DNA of 64,000 nucleotides from Plectosphaerella cucumerina (taxonomy: Eukaryota; Ascomycota; Sordariomycetes; Glomerellales; Plectosphaerellaceae). The DNA lies in contig JAGPXD010000002.1 in assembly GCA_020746995.1 (NCBI GenBank), positions 4,092,001-4,156,000 of the forward strand. Direction: 5' to 3'. The notes under the pieces were generated by a model. The model was not told the origin of the DNA and did not search any database. It saw nothing but the letters and a program-made list of their open reading frames with translations. Positions 57,383 to 64,000 of this stretch are shown here, one piece after another (within the stretch, counting starts at the first letter, position 1; every line of letters begins with the position of its first letter). Position numbers and translations under genes: made by a program.

Positions 57383-58890
57383 TCACCCCCCCGTCCAAAA
57401 CCACCTGTGCTCCGACGGGATGAAGCCCTCTGCGTCTCTCCCCCTCTCTTCAAGCATAGCTCCCCCAAGCTTGCCAATGATCATCTTGTCGGCATCCCAT
57501 GCTCCCTCCCTCCAAGTCAGCTTCTTCATGAGCCCCGCTGCCATCATTCGAATGTCGTGATTGCGGCACTTGGTTAGTACGCTGCCGAGCGGCGTTATCA
57601 GGCCAGCCCCGAGTGTGAATCGAGCGCGATACGCTGGGAAATCGTCTTCGGTCATCAATGCACGGCATTGAGCAACCATGGAGTGAAAATCAGACTCGAA
57701 TTGGTCCCATAACAGCTCGGTGCGGTCCAGGCAGCAGCTGATGGTGACGTGGAGCTGGAGGCGGTGCAGTTGCATCATGCTCAGCGTTCGACGGGTGTTC
57801 TTGTCCACATTCTGGGTCTTTGCTTGCTGGGCTGAGGTCCCTTCCTGCAGCTTCTTGCGCAGCATGGAATCCCAACGGGTTAGCTGGGAGAGGTAGGTTT
57901 GCTGCTCGCGTTCTCGTGCTGCCTCATCCGTCTCCACATGCTGCAGCTGCTCCAGGAGAGCCTTGCCGATGAACGCGATGCAGTCAGTGTGGAATCTGTT
58001 CCAGTGCGCCTGGACCTTGATGATGCTGCTGAGATCGGCAGAGTCTATTGGCATCCAAGCTGTCGACACGCTCCAGAAACTGACGTTGCTGAGCTGTGAC
58101 CCCAGAAAGGGGGTATAGCCGCTCATGAGCGACAGTGAGGGCAGCATGTGTTCCATGTCGTCCATGTCGTCGTCGATCTTCTGGCGATGGTGTCTGTGCC
58201 CTACCTCGCCGCGGGACAGCGAAATGGAACCTTTGAGCAGCTGGATGGCACAATTCATGAGGCCATCGGCCGACTTCATGTTGCCTTGCATCAGCTCAAA
58301 CGTGAGCAGCAGCAGGGTCATGATGAGCACGGATCGCGGAGATGATTCCGAGGCAGATGGCTGCATCCGCTGGCGGAAGCATGAGACGGCCTTGATGTGA
58401 TGACGCAGCGCTGTTTTGTGATGCTCGTTTATTACGGTCTGAACAATCCAGGGAGTGATGGCTGAGGGTCGGTTTGTCTGAGGCATCTGGGCCTCTTTGC
58501 CTCAGCATCCATGAAAATGGCTTGAGACAACGCGCCCAGGGCCAGCACAGCGTGGCAGACGCACTCATCGGCGAATGTCTCACCGAGGACGACGCGAGAC
58601 CAGAAGTCCGAATGGTAGTGACCTGAGAGATCGTGGACGAACTGATGGCGGAAGAGATCGAAGTAAACCACATCCGTGTTGCTGAGTCGGGCCGGTGGCG
58701 GATGACCTCGAGGCAGGAGCAGACGCCCGTGACCAGCCAGAACCGGGACTGCAGCCGTCTTCACCGCTGGCCGGACGTACCCGTCACATTTGATGTGGGC
58801 CTTTTCACAGCGGGAGCAGACTGGCCGGCGCTCATCGCACTTGACGTGGCGAACCTTGCATGTGACGCAGCTGGTGCGGACTTTGGGCAT
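57383..58890 (-). CDS. Zn2Cys6 transcription factor with an apparent frame break
   Basis: From the ATG at 58890 the protein begins MPKVRTSCVTCKVRHVKCDERRPVCSRCEKAHIKC, a complete zinc cluster. The next part (FDLFRHQFVHDLSGHYHSDFWSRVVLGE and CHAVLALGALS) has the pattern of the Fungal_trans_2 group. This frame ends at 58432. The C-terminal two thirds continue in another frame from about 58500 (WIVQTVINEHHKTALRHHIKAVSCFRQRM onward) to the stop at 57383. The change must lie between 58434 and 58501 and corresponds to one missing base. No intron bridges it without deleting conserved residues. The total would be about 500 residues. The gene may be real with a sequencing error, or recently broken. 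It is convergent with the hydrolase gene and divergent from the GMC oxidoreductase gene. Confidence 0.7.
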
Positions 58891-59657
58891 GCTGGCTCGC
58901 TGTCGGCTCGTCGACAGAGCCCGGGTTTTGGTCAACGGGTGGGAAACCCTTAGGTATTCTGTTTGCTCGTTGGCTCCATTTCTGAAAACGTGTCGGCATG
59001 GCCTGGAGAAAGAGGGGCGGGAGGGACGAAAACAAGAGGAGTGTCAGAGGGCCAAGTGAGTGTGAAGATGGGGCATCTGCCAAGGGAGCATCGGGGTTTA
59101 AAGACAATGGTGTTTGATTCCGCTTCCAAATCACTCACGCCCTGGCAATCAAAGCAAGTGGTTGGCTGTTTCGTAAAAATGATCTCCGAGACCCAATCCC
59201 GTTGGCTGTGTCACCGAATTCCCAGTCCAGGGGTCAGGTCGTGCTGACGGCTGTGGGCGATATGCACCTCGAATCTGACCGGGATCTGAGTGAGCGCGGC
59301 CTGCAGCTCGGGAGACTGTCCAATGGCAGTATCAGAGTCGGCATTCCTTACGAGTAGATCTATCAATCTTACGACATCGTCAGACGGAGATCTCCAGCAG
59401 ACTGTAGGAAGCTGCTGTGTTTGGTGTTCGAGGTGGAGAATGAACAGGGCTGCATGAGTGAGATGTCGTGGCGCCGGAGCCCACATGTGAGTCTATCTCC
59501 AGGTGTAAGATGAGGTCTTTTCACGATGCCCAGATATATAAAGAGGCCAGGGTTTCTTGCCTTCTTCGACCCAGGGCGAGTCTCTTTGGTGACCCAGGAC
59601 GCTGACGGTTCATCTTTGTATTACCATTGAAATTGGGCACTCACATCAACGTTCATC
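58891..59657. promoter_or_regulatory. Divergent promoter region of regulator and GMC oxidoreductase
   Basis: A 767-bp spacer between divergent start codons. It contains a TATA box for the rightward gene. A regulator divergent from an enzyme gene often controls it, which is inference here. Confidence 0.45.
59534..59543 (+). promoter_or_regulatory. TATA box of the GMC oxidoreductase gene
   Basis: ATATATAAAG lies 115-124 bp before the ATG at 59658 and is a strong match to the TATA consensus. Confidence 0.5.
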
Positions 59658-61449
59658 ATGTCTTCGAGCTACGACTTCATCATCGTTGGAAGTATGCTTC
59701 TCCCTTGGACCTTTCGCACAATCCTCGATTTCCTTTGCTAACATCCTGTGGGCGGCCCATCCGGGGCCTCGTTGGCTGCGAAGCTGGCCGCGTCGCCCAG
59801 CCGCCCCACGGTTCTACTCCTTGAGGCTGGCCCTAGTCACCTGGACAAGGAGTCTCTTGTTGGCCTCGACAGGTTCCCTCTGGCCTTGGACAAATCATCT
59901 CTTAATTGGCCCCTGACGACAACGCCCCAGCCACATCTGGGCCAGAGAACCATCGACCTTCCTACGGGCAAGGCCCTCGGCGGTAGCTCGGCCATCAACG
60001 TGGCCATGTGGACTGTCGGACACGCAGCTGACTACGACGAGTGGGCCAGAAGAGTCAGCGATGCGTCATTCAACTGGGCCAGCGTCCAGCGTCACTATGC
60101 TGGTATGACGGAGTACAACAAGACCGGACCGCAGACCTGGGGCCAGTACTCCCGTCCATCTGCATGGGACCAAGAAGAGGCCGGTGAGATACAATTGGAG
60201 ATTGCTGAGAATAAGTTGAAGCAGGTAGTGCCCATTCTCGACGCCTTTGTTGAATGCGGTCATCCTGTCAACACTGATCCCAACAGTGGTGAATCACTCG
60301 GCGTGGGCGTGTTGCCGCTAACGCTCAAGGATTCGTGGCGCGTCAGTGCTGCAACGGCTTTTCTCAGCAATGTGCCGAGCAACCTTACAATCAAAACTAA
60401 AGCCCTTGTCGAGAAGATCTTGTTCGAGGGAACTACCGCTGTCGGGGTCTCTGCTGGTGGTCAGACTTGTGAGTCCAACAAAGTAGAAGTAAGTCTATTC
60501 GTAACCGTGGGTTCTAACACTCACAGTCCTGGCTTCCAAAGAAGTCATCATCTCCGCCGGGGCTCTCAGGACTCCCCAGCTGCTGATGGTCTCTGGTGTC
60601 GGTCCTCGCAACCACCTCCAAGACCTTGGCATTACATGTGTCAAGGACCTACCCGTTGGTCAATCGCTACAAGACCACACTGTGTTCCCCTTGATGTGGG
60701 AAGTCAGGGCATCATTCAGCAATCCCATCTCTCATCTTCTCGACCCTTCCACCATGGCACTTGCCCGCACCGAGTTCATCGAGCAGGGCACTAGCCCTCT
60801 CAAAAACTTCTACGCCCCCATGCCGGTCGTCTACCTCCGAGATTCGGAGGTGGCCGAGTCTGAGGAGATCATGGCCCTGGGTGATAATGCAAGACACCTT
60901 CTCAACTCAATCCTGCCCCTCGGAGAGATTTGCCCCGTTCTGCCCGGCGTGGGCGGTGATCCATCCAAGAACTATTTGCGCATCAGCGCCTTCAACATGG
61001 GCACGACATCTGTCGGCACCGTCACACTCAAGTCAACCAACATTACAGACGCCCCCGTCGTTGACCCGAAATACTTATCCACAGCCTTTGACCGCAAGAA
61101 TGCCGTTTCGCTGGCCCGCGCCGCGAGCCGCGTCATGCGAGAATCGAGCTTGGCGGATAGTATTATTGGTGAGGCACTGGTGCCCGAGGGGGACAGCGAC
61201 GATGAGGTGCTCAGATATGTGCGTGACACGGCCATATCAGCCTGGCACTACGCTTGCTCGGCTCGCATGGCCAAGGAGGACGATGGGTCAGGGTGTCTGG
61301 ATGCTGATTTCCGGGTGTTTGGAGTCAAGGGTCTTCGCGTCGCGGACATGAGCGCTGCGCCGCTGCTGCCACAAGGTCATCCGCAGGCGGTGGCCTATTT
61401 GATTGGAGACAAATTGGCGGAGAAGCTCCGCGAGGAGTATGGATTGTGA
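59658..61449 (+). CDS. GMC (FAD-dependent) oxidoreductase
   Basis: Three exons (59658-59691, 59752-60468, 60527-61449) give 557 residues, a normal length. The FAD-binding fold starts at once (SSYDFIIVGSGPSGASLAAKL), followed by VLLLEAG, the GMC signature TGKALGGSSAINVAMW and the second signature region GALRTPQLLMVSGVGP. The C terminus has the active-site His in SAWHYACSARM and the last motif VADMSAAPLLPQGHPQA. Such enzymes oxidise alcohols or sugars. There is no signal peptide, so this one is probably intracellular. The first intron (59692-59751) is odd: frame and the GSGPSG motif require it to end at tgtgg, so its last two bases are GG, not AG. Intron 2 is normal. If intron 1 is not spliced, the protein is lost. 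Confidence 0.82.
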
Positions 61450-64000
61450 GGGCTGGCTTGAAGAGGAGTAGCCTTGGTGTCATCCTCAGGGGCCTGTTAT
61501 CCGCCGGCGGTTGGGCCTATTCTGCTCAAGAGACAAACACAGCATTGGCAGATTCAATGATAGTTCATCTTATGATCTTCTTGGTGCTCCAGGTTATGAT
61601 ATCAATAGCGAGAGCAACGAAAACGCAAATCAAGAAAAAAAGCACCATCGTCTCCACCTCTTTCGCTTGAGAAATGGCAGTTGACCATCTGTAACTGATA
61701 GGGGACCGAGATGTCCGGATGAGTATCTGGCTGTTACATCATATGCTTCCATGTCACGCAGAAGAGGTGACATTGAAGCCAATAGCGGGCGTAATGTTGA
61801 TGGTATACGAGGGGGAGATCCGAGGCGCACGGACGGGAGCTGTGGTGACAAAACCAACTAATGCATGGAAAACCGGTGTCCATTCTAGGGATGAAATGCG
61901 ATGCTCCGGTTGGAGCTATATAGGCCAGCGTAGTATTGGGGTGATGGTGAAATGAAGGTTATGGATGGGGATCTTGGAGGAGGTCCGCACGGCAGATGAG
62001 TCTTCTGTGGACTGGAAGCATGGGAATGCCAGTAGCAGCTTGCACATGTTCTTCAGAAAACAGCCCTGAGCCGAGCAAGAACCGTCCCAGAGACGTACTG
62101 TGAGCACGCGAGGCGAATCCAGATGCTGCGTCGACCCCGACACAGCGGACAGCAATCGGTGGAGCAAGTAGAGGCCCAGACACCCGGAAGCCCAGAAGCA
62201 CACACTGCCGAGGAGATCTCGGGGGGGTTTGGCGGGGCTGATCGGCGGCAAAGCCCATCAAAGAGAGTGTCCGACAGGGGTCTCCCTCCTTTCGAGAGTC
62301 AGCAGCGCGGCTGGACTGGGCCCGGCGCAGCTTCTCCGTCTCCATCTCTCTGCTGAGTCTTCTCTGACGCATACGGATCCCGCCGAGGAGCCGAAGGATG
62401 GAGGGGCGTCTTCTAGCCGCCAGGTCTTGTCGCGTGGTCGGCGAGTGGCGAGGCGAGTCAGGCTTCATATTTGCTTGTTCGCGGCGGAAGAAGCAACGCG
62501 GCAGTTACGCGAGCATGTGACGGGGGGAAAGAAGCAACAGTTGTTCCCCGTAGCGATGCCGAGAGGTGGTTGGGAAACGTCATGACAAGACAACGGCGTG
62601 TAAAGGATGCTTCCAATCCAGGTTCCAGACTTGCCATTCCCACGTGTGCATGCGGCGGTAGCGCGGGGCTGTCAGGTCATAATGTCTTGCTTCTGCTGCC
62701 CGTTTCTGCTGCTCGCGCTTCGCCCGCAGAAGCACGGTTAAGCGGGCGGGCCGAGCATTGCTTCTTCCCCGCGGCCATCGCGTCCTGCAGCCACGACACC
62801 CTCAGGGGGATCGCGGGTCTGCCGCGACGCTTCCGCGGGGGAGGCGGGCAAGGCGAGCTACGTTCGAAAGAAGCAACATGAACGGATGGCAGGCTGAGGT
62901 CGCATGGGACGGCACCCCTCCCTGGGCCCCCCAGATGTCTCTCTCTGCGCTGGAACATTGCTTATTGCGGCTGACGGGTGGGCATGGTACAAGCCTCCAA
63001 GGCAAATGACTCGGCCGGGCGATGGCCGCGCCCGATTAGCGCTGCGCGCGGCGCGAGCTGTCGACGCAGAGATGGCCTGATCACGACGGGGTCTGTTCGC
63101 CGGGGAAGGATCTTGGGCTTCGCGGAAGACCAGCATGGCGTTCAAGATGGCGCCGGTAAGAAAAGAGGCGTGAGGCGGCGGCGATGCCGTTGAAGGGGGC
63201 CAGACTTCTGGGACGAACGTCGACGATGAATAACGACATGTCAGTGTGAGTGGGTAGGGTACCTGTAGGTAGTGCGCGGACTCAGGGGGACTGTCTTTTC
63301 GGAGCGTGGTTGACGGTTCGTGGAACGGCGCCTCTTCGTGCCACGACTAGTAGTGTTCCGCTCCGATGGCGGCGGCGGCGGCAGCCATTCTTTCTTCATG
63401 AAGAAGAATAGGAGACAAAAAAAAACCAGAACGAAGGGAACTCCGGTGGCTGCCGCGTGGTCGGGCGGAAGAGGCGAGTCAAACACCACGAGGGCTGTAT
63501 TTCTTGGGTTCCATCGGTGAACCCCTCGAGGAAGCCAAGGCCGGCCGAGGTTGTCTGACTGACTTGTGTCACTCACTGTCAGACTGTCTCTCCCCAGTTT
63601 CCCTTCCGACACACACCTGCACCTCCTGCAGCGCATTGTCGTCGACCCTGGGCGGGCGCAGATCACCGCGTCCGTTCGCCCCGGGGTCCCGTACCCGCCG
63701 CGCCGGTCCACCCCGACGGCTACCATGGCTGGCGAGTCGCGTCTTCAGCTCTTCGGAGAGGGCTGCGTCTGTGCGACGGCGGGCGTTCCTCAAGGTCTCT
63801 CTCTTCACTGCTTAGTATTCTTCTGGACCAGTCTTCGGGTTTGTGTGACGACCGGAGAGGATCCCGGGACGGCATGTTCCTCTCCATCTCATGTCGAGGA
63901 CCAGAGCGTCCGTTGTTCCAGGATCTGGGGTTGCGATGGAGGCGTCAAAGGGAACAAAGGCAGCCAGCCCAGACGCCGATCTCTCCCCTCCCCTCATTCT
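61450..64000. other. Gene-free end of the window with a GAAGCAA motif cluster
   Basis: No domain-bearing frame is seen on either strand in 2.55 kb. The longest frames (minus strand 61959-62468 and 63241-63726) are Arg/Pro/Ser-rich and unrecognised. Between 62490 and 62876 the heptamer GAAGCAA occurs five times, three direct and two inverted. Confidence 0.5.

Noticed and set aside
58502..58583. Intron with donor gtgaga to explain the frame break in the regulator gene
   Set aside because: It would remove the conserved block that matches the Fungal_trans_2 family, so a one-base change is more likely.
1..64000. CRISPR arrays, insertion sequences or an intact transposon
   Set aside because: The DNA is eukaryotic in structure; no regular repeat-spacer array, transposase, reverse transcriptase or long terminal repeat was seen.

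Overview
The window looks like nuclear DNA of a filamentous ascomycete (Pezizomycotina), most likely a Sordariomycete. Genes are split by very short introns (46-92 bp) with GT...CTRAC...AG signals, intergenic spacers are 0.4-4 kb, and the families are typical of these fungi: two Zn2Cys6 regulators with fungal-type regulatory regions plus a third that looks broken, a LaeA-like methyltransferase, a PTH11-type rhodopsin-domain protein, 2EXR proteins and WSC remains. The order and genus are inference. Exon boundaries were placed by hand from splice signals, frame continuity and family motifs.

Left part (1-23.8 kb): a partial methyltransferase, a secreted subtilisin-like protease (2064-4873), a seven-helix rhodopsin-domain membrane protein (5936-7340), an intron-bearing tRNA-Glu(CTC), a nine-exon Zn2Cys6 regulator (7938-10571), a THEM6-like thioesterase convergent with a secreted M6-type metalloprotease, a mitochondrial-type beta carbonic anhydrase, a LaeA-like methyltransferase, a second near-identical tRNA-Glu, and a 904-residue Zn2Cys6 regulator (20913-23837).

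Middle (23.8-46.5 kb): a 4.2 kb GC-rich gene-free stretch, then mostly housekeeping genes: KEOPS subunit CGI121, proline dehydrogenase with a GC-AG intron, an alpha/beta hydrolase, a small membrane protein, tRNA-Ile(AAT), a DUF899 thioredoxin-like protein, a single-pass surface protein with three tandem six-cysteine modules (35905-37797), a dicarboxylate/amino-acid:cation symporter, a proline-racemase-family enzyme with a Ser/Cys active-site pair, a decayed membrane-protein gene, a GNAT acetyltransferase and the TRM7 tRNA 2'-O-methyltransferase.

Right part (46.5-64 kb): the nucleolar helicase MAK5 is divergent from TRM7. After it the character changes to accessory DNA: an aspartic-protease pseudogene that has lost both catalytic motifs, a WSC-domain remnant, two tandem 2EXR paralogues, then an alpha/beta hydrolase, a Zn2Cys6 regulator with a frame break, and a GMC oxidoreductase whose first intron appears to end in GG instead of AG. 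The last 2.5 kb holds no recognisable gene but has a dense cluster of a GAAGCAA heptamer.

Functional threads: extracellular proteolysis (subtilase, M6 protease, dead aspartic protease), surface sensing (rhodopsin-domain and six-cysteine proteins), proline/hydroxyproline use (PRODH and the racemase-family enzyme, not adjacent), and tRNA/ribosome biogenesis (CGI121, TRM7, MAK5, three tRNAs).
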